A stretch of DNA of 64,000 bases from Streptomyces sp. NBC_00569 (GTDB lineage: Bacteria > Actinomycetota > Actinomycetes > Streptomycetales > Streptomycetaceae). The notes beneath the pieces are model-generated. The model was not told where the DNA came from. It did no database searches and saw only the letters and a list, made by a program, of their open reading frames with translations. Both the position numbers and the translations under genes were made by a program. Below are positions 7,827-17,085 of the stretch, piece by piece (the first letter of the stretch is position 1; every line of letters starts with the position of its first letter). The stretch spans positions 3,893,501-3,957,500 of the forward strand of contig NZ_CP107783.1 in NCBI RefSeq assembly GCF_036345255.1, given 5' to 3'.

Positions 7827-8729
7827 ATGGACGAAAACGCGCCGGCAGTAGCCCTGCGACCGCCCGTCGACGTCATGCGTCCCCAGGCTGTGGAAGAAAT
7901 CCCCGAACAGACGGGCACGCCGGAGAGTCTCCAGTACTCCCTCAAACTCGACGGCTTCCGCGCCCTCGCCTTCGTCCTCGAAGGTGGCCGGGTCTTCCTG
8001 CAGTCGCGCTCGCAAAGGGACCTGGCCCGGGAGTTTCCCGAAATTGCCGCATATCTAGGAGAGCACCTGCCCGCCGGGACCGTGCTGGACGGTGAACTGT
8101 GCGCCTACCGCGACGGGCGTCTGAGCTTCACCGATCTCCTGCGGTCCCACGCGGATCGCGAGCGATCGGGCATCCCGGTGTCCTACGTGGCGTTCGACAT
8201 CCTCGCCGTCCCGGGCCGCGACGTCAGAGCCCTGCCGCTGAAGAAACGCTGGGAGCTGCTCGGCGCCGCGCTGCGGAACGCCGGCCCGCCCCTTCAGCGC
8301 GTACTGGCGACGGTCGACGAGGAAACCGCCCACATCTGGTTCCGCGACATGAGGGCGGCCGGCGTCGAAGGAATCGTGGCGAAGGAACTGCGCTCGACCT
8401 ATCGGGCAGGGGGAACCCGGACATGGAGAAAGATCAGGCACACGGACACCACGGACGGGGAACTCCTCGGCGTCTTCGGCCCGTTGGACAGACCGCAGGC
8501 ACTTCTCGTCCATCTCCCGGATGATCGAATCGTGAAGACGTCACCCCGCTTGACCCCGACGCAGTCACGGCAGGTCGGCGATCGGGTAGGCGGCCGTCTG
8601 GGACAGCTGACGCGCCACCCGGAGCACGGGCCGGTGCGCATGCTCACCGACCCGCTCCTCATCGAACTGCGCCAGGCTGCCGGACGCCACGGGACCGTCC
8701 GTTTCGTACGTCTGCGGTCCGACGGATGA
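7827..8729 (+). CDS. ATP-dependent DNA ligase (LigC/LigD ligase-domain type)
   Basis: 300 residues. The adenylation lysine motif I is SLKLDGFRALAF (about residue 36); motif III-like VSYVAFDILA, motif IV VEGIVAKEL and motif V TWRKIRHT follow, and an OB-fold domain completes the C-terminus. It seals nicks using ATP. Its position behind the LigD-type polymerase suggests it is the sealing step of the same end-joining pathway. Start ATG 7827 has weak ribosome-site support. Confidence 0.92.
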   Translation: MDENAPAVALRPPVDVMRPQAVEEIPEQTGTPESLQYSLKLDGFRALAFVLEGGRVFLQSRSQRDLAREFPEIAAYLGEHLPAGTVLDGELCAYRDGRLSFTDLLRSHADRERSGIPVSYVAFDILAVPGRDVRALPLKKRWELLGAALRNAGPPLQRVLATVDEETAHIWFRDMRAAGVEGIVAKELRSTYRAGGTRTWRKIRHTDTTDGELLGVFGPLDRPQALLVHLPDDRIVKTSPRLTPTQSRQVGDRVGGRLGQLTRHPEHGPVRMLTDPLLIELRQAAGRHGTVRFVRLRSDG

Positions 8730-8786
8730 GATGTCGTTCCGTCGTCGTAGGGTGAAATCTCGCGCGGGACGGACGGGAGGGCCGAG

Positions 8787-9473
8787 ATGGCCGGGACGAC
8801 GCCGACCGGGACGACGGTCGCCGAGGTGATGGCCGAGCTGGCCGAGCTCGAGGACCCGAAGGCACGCGCCGTGAACGAGAAGCACGGCGACGATCACGGT
8901 GTGAACCTCAGCAGGCTCCGCGCGCTCGCGAAGCGGCTGAAGACGCAGCAGGACCTCGCGCGCGGGCTCTGGGAGACGGATGACACCGCGGCCCGGCTCC
9001 TCGCCCTCCTCATCTGCCGCCCGAAGGCGTTCGGGCGGGACGAGCTGGACGCCATGGTGCGCGAGGCCCGCACGCCCAAGGTCCACGACTGGCTCGTGAA
9101 CTACGTGGTGAAGAAGAACCCGCACGCCGAGGAGCTGCGACCGGCCTGGTCGGCCGATGAGGATCCGGTGGTCGCGAGTGCCGGCTGGGCGCTGACCACG
9201 GAACGCGTGGCGAAGAAGCCGGAGGGTCTCGACCTTTCGGCGATCCTCGACATCGTCGAGGCGGAGATGAAGGACGCCCCGGACCGCCTCCAGTGGGCGA
9301 TGAACCACTGCCTGGCCCAGATCGGGATCGACCACGCCGACCACCGCAGCCGAGCGATGGACATCGGCGAGCGCCTCCAGGTCCTCAAGGACTACCCGAC
9401 GTCCCCCGGCTGTACGTCTCCGTTCGCGCCCGTCTGGATCACCGAGATCGTGCGCCGCAGGCAAGCCCGGTAG
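8787..9473 (+). CDS. DNA alkylation repair protein (AlkD/HEAT-repeat family)
   Basis: 228 residues, all helical. The layout matches AlkD-like HEAT-repeat glycosylases that remove bulky N3/N7 alkyl adducts: VNLSRLRALAKRLK (about 37), LWETDDTAARLLALLI, KVHDWLVNYVVKKN, WALTTERVAKK. Located in the repair cluster after the ATP ligase. ATG 8787 is preceded by GGAGGGCCGAG, a good ribosome site. The specific substrate is inferred from family only. Confidence 0.82.
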   Translation: MAGTTPTGTTVAEVMAELAELEDPKARAVNEKHGDDHGVNLSRLRALAKRLKTQQDLARGLWETDDTAARLLALLICRPKAFGRDELDAMVREARTPKVHDWLVNYVVKKNPHAEELRPAWSADEDPVVASAGWALTTERVAKKPEGLDLSAILDIVEAEMKDAPDRLQWAMNHCLAQIGIDHADHRSRAMDIGERLQVLKDYPTSPGCTSPFAPVWITEIVRRRQAR

Positions 9474-9486
9474 AGCGGCCCGCAGG

Positions 9487-10290
9487 TCAGACCCGCAGCC
9501 ACGTGTGGCGGTCGCGGGCCATCGCGTGCAGGGCCTCGACGTCGGCCGGTTTCAGGACGCCGCCCGTGCGCGCGAGCGACTGGAGTTCCGTGTCCACGAC
9601 GATGCGTACGTCCCGTGGGGGTGCCGCCACCTCGACGGTCGAGGCGCCCGCCACGGCCAGGACCGGGCGGACCTCCGCGGTCAGGGCGAAGGACGCGCGG
9701 GACGCGTCCGCGCGGACGCGGCGCAGGAGCGGGTGCGGCTCCGAGCGGCCGGTCATCACCATCGGATCGATGACGCGGACACGCTGCTTGCGGGCCGGGA
9801 GCGTGTGCAGGGCGTAGAGACCGCCGGGTCCGATGAGGAGGTGGTGGATGCGGGCGCCGCCGGGCAGCGGCACGGAGTGCAGCGCTCGCCAGCCCGCCCG
9901 CTCGAACGCGTCGAGCGCTCCGCCGACGGACTGCTCGGCCTCCAGGGCCCGCCGCCGCGGGTCCCCGCGCAGCCGCCGCGGCGGGCCCGGGTCGCGGTCG
10001 ACGGCGATCTGAAGGGCCTCGCCGGGCCGGTTCGGCGCGAGGTCGTCGTCCGGGTGGAGGGCGAGCCTGGCGAGTTCGGCCGGTGTGGGCACCGGGGGCG
10101 GGCCGAAGGTGACCTGGCCGGTCAGGAAGGGCCCGAGGACGTCGAGGACGGCGTCCCTGCGGGCCTCGCTGATCAGATTGACGCGGCCGGCCTCACGGTC
10201 GTACCAGGCGACGTTCCTGCCGTCGTCGTCGCAGACATAGAGCCGCTCCCGACCGTGCCGCCAGGTCGGTACGACGCGCAGACCGCTCAT
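9487..10290 (-). CDS. NERD (nuclease-related) domain protein
   Basis: 267 residues. The middle matches the NERD pattern: EQSVGGALDAFERAGWRALHSVPLPGG followed by IHHLLIGPGGLYALHTLPA, corresponding to the E/ID/K arrangement of nuclease-like folds (here IHHL replaces the usual IDHL). The N-terminus (YVCDDDGRNVAWYDREAGRVNLIS) is a small extra domain common in Streptomyces homologues. No signal peptide. Catalytic ability is doubtful because the usual aspartate is a histidine. It converges on the AlkD-like gene. Confidence 0.72.
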   Translation of the reverse strand: MSGLRVVPTWRHGRERLYVCDDDGRNVAWYDREAGRVNLISEARRDAVLDVLGPFLTGQVTFGPPPVPTPAELARLALHPDDDLAPNRPGEALQIAVDRDPGPPRRLRGDPRRRALEAEQSVGGALDAFERAGWRALHSVPLPGGARIHHLLIGPGGLYALHTLPARKQRVRVIDPMVMTGRSEPHPLLRRVRADASRASFALTAEVRPVLAVAGASTVEVAAPPRDVRIVVDTELQSLARTGGVLKPADVEALHAMARDRHTWLRV

Positions 10291-10501
10291 GCACCATCAC
10301 CCCACGACCATGGGAACAGTCACGGAGCCGCAGGGCAATATGCCGTCCGGCCCCTCGGTGACACCACCGCCCGAAGAGTTTCGGCCCGCTGTTACACAGC
10401 TGCCGAATTGCCGTGATGAGGGTTCCTTACGGTGAAGACGTCCGCGTTTACGCCACCTGGTGGAGCGCACCGCACCGGGAGCAGAGCAAAGGAGACGTTC
10501 C

Positions 10502-10768
10502 GTGAGCACCACCCGTCGAGCAGGCCTGCTGGCCCGCGGCACCTTCGTCGCCGCCGTTCTCGGCGGCGCGCTCCTGGTCCCGACGGCCGCGTTCGCGCAC
10601 GCCCAGCCCGACCGGCACGCGACCGCCGCGCAGGAAAGCTCACCGGAGCAGTTCCACGCCACACCCGACTCGAACCCGCTGTTCCTGGCGGCGGGCGGCG
10701 GAATGGCGGCGGCGGGCGCGGGGGGACTCGCCTTCTCGATGTACCGGCGCGGGCGCACCGACGACTGA
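10502..10768 (+). CDS. Small secreted or membrane-anchored protein
   Basis: 88 residues from GTG 10502, which follows AAAGGAGACGTTCC. A Tat/Sec-like signal (TTRRAGLLARGTFVAAVLGG...AAFAHA) is followed by a short polar stretch and a second hydrophobic segment (LFLAAGGGMAAAGAGGLAFSMY) ending in basic RRGRTDD. So it is probably cleaved and retained in the membrane with a short cytoplasmic tail. No known family recognised. Confidence 0.7.
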   Translation: MSTTRRAGLLARGTFVAAVLGGALLVPTAAFAHAQPDRHATAAQESSPEQFHATPDSNPLFLAAGGGMAAAGAGGLAFSMYRRGRTDD

Positions 10769-10871
10769 GGGTTCGAGGTGCGCACAGTCCCGTGGGTCAA
10801 TAAAAAGGACTTCCTCACCCATAAGGTGTCAGCGGAGTGACCGGCCCGGCACGCGGACAGGCAGGAGTGCA

Positions 10872-11615
10872 GTGAATTCCAGGCGCACCTGTACCGCGGC
10901 CGCCGCCGTGACGGCGTCGGTACTGCTGCTCGCGGGGTGCGGCGACTCGGGCGAGCTGCGCAGCGCGGGTCCGACGTCCACGGCGGTGGGGCCGGCCCGG
11001 CTGTGGCCCACGCTGCCGCCCGCGTCCGCCGCGGCCGACGACTACGGCGCGGGCCACACCGAGGTCGTGAAGGGCATCACCGCCAAGGATGACGACATTC
11101 ACCGCGTGAACCCGGTCGAAGTGGTCCGCGCCCAGGAGGCGGCCGCCTCCGCGTCGCCGAGCCCGTCCCCGAGCCCGGTCAACGTCGTAGGGCTGGACGA
11201 CTGCGGCACGGAGGCCAGTACCGAGTGCCCGGTCCTGAAGGCGTACTACCGGGACCTGACCGGTGACGGCAAGGACGAACTGGTCGTGGGGATCCGCCTG
11301 CCGAAGCGCCAGCTCGCCGTGCGCTGCTACACGTTCGAGGACCACAAACTGACGCAGATCATGGGTACGTCGGACGCGGTCGTGAGCGTGGAGATCGCGG
11401 GCCGGGACGTGATCCTGCGGGCGGTGGCGGACCTGCCGGGCTACGAGTACCGCACGGCGTGGTCCTGGGACCCGCACCAGCGCGCGATGCTCCCCACCCG
11501 GGACGAAATCCTCCGCACAGGCCCACCCGCACCCCCGACACAGCCCCCCGAGCCCAGCCCCACCTCCCCCACCGCCTCCCCTCAGAATTCCCCGACACCA
11601 TCCCCGACGCGATGA
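10872..11615 (+). CDS. Lipoprotein (CseA-like possibility)
   Basis: 247 residues from GTG 10872 after GCAGGAGTGCA. Signal peptide with lipobox LLLAGC puts it on the outer face of the membrane. The body contains a conserved-looking block from VVNVVGLDDCGTE to GYEYRTAWSWDPHQ, and a proline/serine-rich C-terminal tail. The setting, a lipoprotein upstream of a sensor kinase, recalls the sigE-cseABC cell-envelope stress operon, in which CseA is a lipoprotein; I cannot confirm homology. Its TGA overlaps the next ATG (ATGA, 11612-11615). Confidence 0.8.
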   Translation: MNSRRTCTAAAAVTASVLLLAGCGDSGELRSAGPTSTAVGPARLWPTLPPASAAADDYGAGHTEVVKGITAKDDDIHRVNPVEVVRAQEAAASASPSPSPSPVNVVGLDDCGTEASTECPVLKAYYRDLTGDGKDELVVGIRLPKRQLAVRCYTFEDHKLTQIMGTSDAVVSVEIAGRDVILRAVADLPGYEYRTAWSWDPHQRAMLPTRDEILRTGPPAPPTQPPEPSPTSPTASPQNSPTPSPTR

Positions 11616-12136
11616 ACACACCCACGAGCCCGGGACCACGGCCCCACACAGCCGGCCCGCACCCGCTCACGTACACGCGCCGACGGACACCGCCCCCGAG
11701 GCAGCCGCACCCGCGTCCGAACGGAAGGGGCCGGGCCGGTATGTCCGCCCGGAGCCGGCACGCACGACTGACGCGCACGATGTCCGACGCCGAACCATCC
11801 AAGCGAGGACGGACATACCGGCCCGGCCCCGCCCCCACACGCAGGGCGCAGATCCCCGCTACCGGCACCGGCACCAGCACCAGCACCAGCACCAGCACCA
11901 GCACCAGCACCAGCACCAGCCTCGGTATCGCTACCGCCTCCGGCACAAGCCCCGAGACCGCCACCCCCACCGGCACCAGCACAAGCCCCGAGACCGCCAC
12001 CCCCACCGGCACCAGCACAAGCCCCGAGACCGCCACCCCTACCGGCCCCGGCCGCGGCCCCACCCCCACAGCCCGGCGCGAGCACACCGGCCCGGAACGC
12101 CCGCGTACGCGGCGCCACGCCAAGAGCCGCCCATGA
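11612..12136 (+). CDS. Low-complexity Pro/Arg/Thr-rich ORF between lipoprotein and kinase
   Basis: 174 codons. Its ATG overlaps the lipoprotein stop (ATGA at 11612) and its TGA overlaps the kinase ATG (ATGA at 12133), the coupling expected of a real operon member. The sequence, however, is low complexity: an Arg/Pro-rich first half, then (TS)n from eight CACCAG units (11872-11919), then about three copies of a 12-residue repeat (GTSTSPETATPT) from a 36-bp tandem repeat. It has no response-regulator motifs. It may be a disordered protein, or non-coding DNA that replaced a regulator gene. Confidence 0.35.
   Translation: MNTPTSPGPRPHTAGPHPLTYTRRRTPPPRQPHPRPNGRGRAGMSARSRHARLTRTMSDAEPSKRGRTYRPGPAPTRRAQIPATGTGTSTSTSTSTSTSTSTSLGIATASGTSPETATPTGTSTSPETATPTGTSTSPETATPTGPGRGPTPTARREHTGPERPRTRRHAKSRP
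11872..12045. repeat. CACCAG hexamer array plus 36-bp tandem repeat
   Basis: Eight CACCAG units at 11872-11919, then almost three copies of a 36-bp unit (containing CACAAGCCCCGAGACCGCC) from about 11942. Both lengths are multiples of three, so copy changes keep the frame of the ORF 11612-12136. Confidence 0.9.
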
Positions 12137-13428
12137 CCCCCACCACCTCCCCGGCCGACCAGAGCGACGCCCTGCCCAGACCCCGGCTCCCCGCCTGGAC
12201 CGCCACCCTCACCTGGAAGGCCGCGGTCTTCATCACGGTGATGTGCTGCGCACTCGCCGCACTCCTGGGCGCCCTGGTCCACGTATCGGTCGCCAACCAG
12301 ACCGTCGGCCAGGCCCGCGACCGCGCACTGGGCCGGCTCGACGAGGCCACCACGGCGTACGAGGCGGGAGCGAGGCTGGGCCCGCTCGCGGGGGTCGACC
12401 CTCCTGGCCTGCCCGACTCGCTGCGCAGGCTCGCCGCGGGCGGAGATCGCGGCACCATGGTGAGCAGCCACGCGAAGGCACCCACGATGTGGGCGGCGGG
12501 ACCGGTCGACGGGAACCGCGTACTGGCCGTGGAGGTCGACTACTCGCAGGGCGCCCGCACGATCGACGGCCTGGACCAGGCGATCGTCGGCTCGTCGGTG
12601 CTGGCGATCGGCGCGACGCTGCTGGTGGGAGCGTTCGCGGTGACCCGCGTGACGCGGCGCCTGCACGCGACGGCGAGGGTGGCCCGGCGGATCAGCGGCG
12701 GGGACCTGGACGCGCGCGTGGGCGATCCGATGACGAGGAGTCCGGCCAGGCACCAGGACGAGGTGGCCGCGGTCGCGGGCGCGCTGGACAGCATGGCGAC
12801 GTCGTTGCAGCGCAAGCTGCTCAGTGAGCAGAGGTTCACGGCGGACGTGGCGCACGAACTGCGGACACCGCTGACGGGCCTGCACGCGGCGGCGGAGCTC
12901 CTCCCGCCGGGCCGCCCCACTGAGCTCGTACGGGACCGGGTCGCCACGCTGCGGACGCTCACCGAGGACCTGCTGGAGATCTCGCGCCTGGACGCGCGCA
13001 GCGAGCGGGTGGACCTGGACGACAACCGGCTCGGCCCGCTCACCGAGCGGGTGGTGCGGGGGTCCGGCACGCACACGGAGGTGGTCGTGGTGCGCGACGT
13101 CTGCGTGGTGACGGACCGCCGGCGCCTGGAGCGGGTGCTGGGCAACCTCGTGGCGAACGCGCACCGGCACGGCAGCCCGCCGGTGGTCCTCACGGTGGAC
13201 GGCCCGGTGATCACGGTGCGGGACCACGGGGAGGGCTACCCGGACTACCTGGTGGAGGGCGGTCCGCAGCGGTTCAGGACGGAGGGCGGCGCGAAGGGCC
13301 ACGGCCTCGGTCTGACGATCGCGCTGGGCCAGGCGGAGGTGCTCGGCGCCTCGCTCAGGTTCACGAACGCGCAGGACGGCGGAGCGCTGGCGACGCTGAC
13401 GTTGCCGCACGACGACCACCAGCCCTGA
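12133..13428 (+). CDS. Sensor histidine kinase
   Basis: 431 residues. TM1 about 31-53, a short extracytoplasmic loop of about 100 residues, TM2 about 154-172, then a HAMP linker and a HisKA helix with the phospho-accepting histidine (FTADVAHELRTPLTGL, about residue 241). The ATP-binding domain shows the N box (RVLGNLVANAHRHG), G1 (VRDHGEGYP) and G2 (KGHGLGLTIA). No response regulator gene lies next to it, unusual for this class. The start overlaps the preceding low-complexity ORF. Small-periplasmic-loop kinases of this shape often sense envelope stress. Confidence 0.92.
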   Translation: MTPTTSPADQSDALPRPRLPAWTATLTWKAAVFITVMCCALAALLGALVHVSVANQTVGQARDRALGRLDEATTAYEAGARLGPLAGVDPPGLPDSLRRLAAGGDRGTMVSSHAKAPTMWAAGPVDGNRVLAVEVDYSQGARTIDGLDQAIVGSSVLAIGATLLVGAFAVTRVTRRLHATARVARRISGGDLDARVGDPMTRSPARHQDEVAAVAGALDSMATSLQRKLLSEQRFTADVAHELRTPLTGLHAAAELLPPGRPTELVRDRVATLRTLTEDLLEISRLDARSERVDLDDNRLGPLTERVVRGSGTHTEVVVVRDVCVVTDRRRLERVLGNLVANAHRHGSPPVVLTVDGPVITVRDHGEGYPDYLVEGGPQRFRTEGGAKGHGLGLTIALGQAEVLGASLRFTNAQDGGALATLTLPHDDHQP

Positions 13429-13594
13429 CGCACCACGCGGACCCCCGCACTGAACTCCGCGCAGAACTCCGTGCGGAACGCCTCCCGAAACCCCCGTCCG
13501 AAGCCCCCGCCCGAAACCCCTCGCCGGACACACACCCAGTCAGATTAAGGCGACATAGCGGCATTTCCCGGCTGTCGCTTGTTACGTTCCCGCC

Positions 13595-15007
13595 ATGACC
13601 GGATCGACCGGATCGACGGGATCGACAGGGCCCATGGGCCCTGCAGGCACGGGAGCCGGCGTCAGCCCTCCCGCTGTCCCCGGCGTCCGCCTCCCGCGGC
13701 GCCGTGGCACCGAACTCGTCCTGATCGTTCTGGCCGTCCTGCTCAGCGTCTACGGATACTGCGCCGTAGGACTCGCCAAGAACGGCTCCGTACCGCCCGG
13801 CGCCGCCGGTTACGGCGCCGGGCTCGGCGTGCTCGCACTCGTGGCGCACGGCGCCATCCACCTGCGCGCCCCGTACGCGGACCCGCTCCTGCTGCCCATC
13901 GGTGTGCTGCTCAACGGCCTGGGCCTGGTCCTGATCTACCGGCTCGACCTGGAGACGCCCGACGACCAGGCGGCGCCGATCCAGCTCGTCTGGTCCACGC
14001 TCGGCGTGGCCCTGTTCATCGCGGTCGTGATGTTGGTGCGCGACCACCGGGTGCTCCAGCGGTACGCGTATCTGTCGGCCGTCGCCGCGCTGCTCCTGAT
14101 GATCCTGCCGATCTTCTTCCCGGCGGTGAACGGCGCCCGCATCTGGCTCAGGATCGGCGGATTCTCCATCCAGCCGGGCGAGTTCGCCAAAGTGCTGCTC
14201 GCGATCTTCTTCGCCAGCTATCTCGCGGCGAACCGCAACGCTCTCTCGTACACGGGAAAGAAGATCTGGCGCTTCCAGCTCCCCACCATGCGGGTCTTCG
14301 CGCCGATCCTGGTCTTCTGGCTGATCAGCGTGGGCGTCCTGGTCCTGGAGCGCGACCTGGGGACCTCGCTGCTGTTCTTCGGCCTCTTCATCGTGATGCT
14401 GTACGTGGCGACGGGCCGCGGCAGCTGGATCGCGATCGGGCTTCTCCTCGCGGCGGGGGGCGCGGTCTTCGTGGGTGCGCTCGAACCGCATGTGAACAGC
14501 CGCGTCCATGACTGGCTGCACCCGTTCGCCTCGATCGCCGCGGGCGAGGGTCCCGGCCAGCTCGCGCAGTCGCTGTTCGCGTTCGCGGCGGGCGGCATGC
14601 TCGGCGAGGGGCTCGGGGCGGGGCACTCGATCCTCATCGGGTTCGCCGCCAAGTCCGACTTCATCCTGGCGACCGCGGGCGAGGAGCTGGGGCTCGTCGG
14701 CCTGACGGCGATCTTCCTGCTGTACGCGCTCCTCGTGGAGCGCGGCTACCGTGCCGGGCTGGCGCTGCGCGACCCGTTCGGCCGGCTCCTCGCGATCGGC
14801 ATCGCGTCGATCGTCGCGCTCCAGGTGTTCGTGATCGCGGGCGGGGTGATGGGCCTGATCCCCCTGACCGGCATGGCGATGCCGTTCCTCGCGCAGGGCG
14901 GCTCGTCCGTCGTCACGAACTGGATCATCGTGGCGCTGCTCGTCCGGATCAGTGACTCCGCGCGTGGCCAACTCCTGCCGGACGACGCGCTGGAGGCGCA
15001 TCGGTGA
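13595..15007 (+). CDS. FtsW/RodA/SpoVE family SEDS glycosyltransferase
   Basis: 470 residues. After a Gly/Ser/Thr-rich cytoplasmic N-terminus (GSTGSTGSTG, encoded by a short ACCGGATCG-type repeat) come about 12 membrane helices. SEDS signatures visible: NGARIWLRIGGFSIQPGEFAKV, VLVLERDLGTSLLFFGLF and the C-terminal MGLIPLTGMAMPFLAQGGSS. Family members polymerise lipid II and work with a class B penicillin-binding protein. The downstream gene is exactly such a partner, with a GTGA overlap. Confidence 0.95.
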   Translation: MTGSTGSTGSTGPMGPAGTGAGVSPPAVPGVRLPRRRGTELVLIVLAVLLSVYGYCAVGLAKNGSVPPGAAGYGAGLGVLALVAHGAIHLRAPYADPLLLPIGVLLNGLGLVLIYRLDLETPDDQAAPIQLVWSTLGVALFIAVVMLVRDHRVLQRYAYLSAVAALLLMILPIFFPAVNGARIWLRIGGFSIQPGEFAKVLLAIFFASYLAANRNALSYTGKKIWRFQLPTMRVFAPILVFWLISVGVLVLERDLGTSLLFFGLFIVMLYVATGRGSWIAIGLLLAAGGAVFVGALEPHVNSRVHDWLHPFASIAAGEGPGQLAQSLFAFAAGGMLGEGLGAGHSILIGFAAKSDFILATAGEELGLVGLTAIFLLYALLVERGYRAGLALRDPFGRLLAIGIASIVALQVFVIAGGVMGLIPLTGMAMPFLAQGGSSVVTNWIIVALLVRISDSARGQLLPDDALEAHR

Positions 15008-16470
15008 CCCGCTACATCCGCCGCGCCTCGGTCTTCTGCCTGGTGCTGCTCGTCGCGCTGCTGGTCAACTCGGCCCGCGTGATGATCTTCGAGGCGGACT
15101 CTCTCGACGACAACCCGGCCAACCGCCGCAACACCATCGCGCGCTACGACCAGCCGCGCGGCAACATCCTCGTCGACGGCAAGACCGTCACCGGTTCGAG
15201 GGACACGGGCGAGCAGCTCCGTTACGAACGGACCTACAAGAAGGGTCCGTTGTACGCGCCGGTGACCGGGTACGCGTCCCAGGTGTACGGCACCTCGCTG
15301 CTGGAGAACGCGGAGGACGACATCCTCTCCGGCACGGACCCGATGCTCGCCCCGCTCCCCCTGTTCGACGACCTGACGCGCTCGCAGCAGCCGAGCGGCG
15401 AGGTGGCGACCACGATCAACGCGGCGGCGCAGAAGGCGGCGTATTCCGGGCTGGCAGGGCGTCGGGGCGCGGTCGCGGCGCTCGATCCGGCGACCGGGGA
15501 GATCCTCGCCCTGGTGAGCAGCCCCTCGTACGATCCGGGGGCGATCGCGGGGACGGATGCGGCGACGGTGTCGGCGTGGAAGAAGCTGATCCGCGCGCCG
15601 AGTCAGCCGATGCTCAACCGGGCGATCCGTCAGACGTATCCGCCCGGCTCGACCTTCAAGATCGTCACCGCGGCGGCGGCCCTCGACTCGGGCGTCGTGA
15701 GGGATGTGGACGAGCCGACGGAAACCCCGAGCCCCTGGCGTCTGCCCGACACGTCGACGTTGCTGCGCAACGAGGCGCACGGCTGTGAGGACGCCTCGCT
15801 CGCGGACGCGATCCGGGTCTCCTGCAACACGGTGATGGCGAAACTCGGTGTCCAGGTGGGGCTGAAGGGGATGGTGTCGGCGGCCACGAGGTTCGGCTTC
15901 GACGATGCGGGGGTGAGGATCCCGTCGGGTGTCGCGCGGAGCAATTTCGACACGGACATGGACCGTTCGCAGCTGGCGCTCTCGTCCATCGGCCAGTTCA
16001 ACACGGCGGCGACGCCGCTGCAGATGGCGATGGTCTCGGCCGCCGTCGCCAACGGCGGGGTCCTGATGGCGCCGCATCTGGTGGAGAGGACGACGGACGC
16101 GCACGGCAACACCGTGGCGCAGACCGGTTCGAAGGCGTACCGCCAGGCGATGACCCCGGCCACGGCGGTGCAGCTCCAGCAGATGATGCAGGACGCCGTG
16201 GAGTACGGCACGGGCACGAACGCGCAGATCCCCGATGTGGCCGTCGGCGGCAAGACCGGCACGGCGCAGCACGGTGTGGGCAACAAGGGCGCCCCGTACG
16301 CGTGGTTCATCTCCTGGGCGCGGGCCCCGGGGGCGGGCAATGCGCAGGTCGCGGTCGCGGTGGTGGTCGAGGACGCGTCGGCGGACCGTGCGGACATCAG
16401 CGGCGGTGGGAGCGCGGCGCCGATCGCGCGGGACGTGATGGAAGCGGCACTGAACTCGGCGGACCGGTAA
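15004..16470 (+). CDS. Class B penicillin-binding protein (PbpA-like transpeptidase)
   Basis: 488 residues. A single N-terminal membrane helix (SVFCLVLLVALLVNSARVMIF) anchors an extracellular transpeptidase. The active-site triad is intact: SxxK in PPGSTFKIV, SxN in VSCNTVMAKLG and KTG in GGKTGTAQHG. It cross-links peptidoglycan made by the SEDS partner whose gene it overlaps by 4 bp. Such ftsW/pbpA-type pairs act in polar growth or sporulation in Streptomyces; which one is not evident here. Confidence 0.96.
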   Translation: MTRYIRRASVFCLVLLVALLVNSARVMIFEADSLDDNPANRRNTIARYDQPRGNILVDGKTVTGSRDTGEQLRYERTYKKGPLYAPVTGYASQVYGTSLLENAEDDILSGTDPMLAPLPLFDDLTRSQQPSGEVATTINAAAQKAAYSGLAGRRGAVAALDPATGEILALVSSPSYDPGAIAGTDAATVSAWKKLIRAPSQPMLNRAIRQTYPPGSTFKIVTAAAALDSGVVRDVDEPTETPSPWRLPDTSTLLRNEAHGCEDASLADAIRVSCNTVMAKLGVQVGLKGMVSAATRFGFDDAGVRIPSGVARSNFDTDMDRSQLALSSIGQFNTAATPLQMAMVSAAVANGGVLMAPHLVERTTDAHGNTVAQTGSKAYRQAMTPATAVQLQQMMQDAVEYGTGTNAQIPDVAVGGKTGTAQHGVGNKGAPYAWFISWARAPGAGNAQVAVAVVVEDASADRADISGGGSAAPIARDVMEAALNSADR

Positions 16471-16554
16471 GGGAATCGGCCCGCAAGTGGTCCCTGATAC
16501 CAACAGGTGAAATGGCCCTCTACGGCGCGGCGCTCCCTGCCTATCGTGCGGTGC

Positions 16555-17085
16555 ATGACTGACAACGGGACTGCGAGGACGACGGAAAACGGGACTCGCC
16601 ACGAACTCGCCCAGGTGAACATCGGCCGCCTGACCGCCCCGCTCGACTCGGAGCAGCTGAGGGACTTCGCGGAGGGACTCGATCCGGTGAACGCCGTCGC
16701 CGACGCGTCGGACGGGTTCGTGTGGCGCCTGAAGGACGACAGCGGGGACGCGACGAGCTTCCGGGTCTTCGGCGACGCGTGGCTGCTCGTGAACATGTCG
16801 GTGTGGCGGGACACGAACGCGCTGACGGCGTTCATGTACCAGGGCCTGCACCGTGAACTGCTCGCCCGCCGAAGGGAGTTCTTCGAGCGCCTCGACGAGG
16901 CGGTGACCGCTCTGTGGTGGGTGCCGGCCGGGCACCGGCCCACCGTCGAGGAGGCGGAGGAGCGCCTGGTCCATCTGCGGGCGCACGGCCCGACGCCGTA
17001 CGCGTTCAATCTGCGTACGGCGTTCCCGGCGGGCGTCGCCGGCCCCGAGCCGGAGCCGGAGTCCGTCAGCCGATCGGCTTCCTGA
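16555..17085 (+). CDS. DUF3291 domain protein
   Basis: 176 residues from ATG 16555. The DUF3291 signature opens the domain (HELAQVNIGRLTAPLDSEQLRDF), followed by NAVADASDGFVWRLKDDSGDA and WLLVNMSVWRD, and the late W-W-VPAGHRPTVEEAEERL. These are small ferredoxin-fold, monooxygenase-like proteins with no assigned role. No signal peptide. Its end overlaps the convergent membrane-protein gene by 20 bp. Confidence 0.85.
   Translation: MTDNGTARTTENGTRHELAQVNIGRLTAPLDSEQLRDFAEGLDPVNAVADASDGFVWRLKDDSGDATSFRVFGDAWLLVNMSVWRDTNALTAFMYQGLHRELLARRREFFERLDEAVTALWWVPAGHRPTVEEAEERLVHLRAHGPTPYAFNLRTAFPAGVAGPEPEPESVSRSAS

Noticed and set aside
11359..13533. 724-codon minus-strand open frame
   Set aside because: Arg/Val/Gly-rich shadow of the lipoprotein, repeat and kinase genes; no domain, and the kinase on the other strand is clear.
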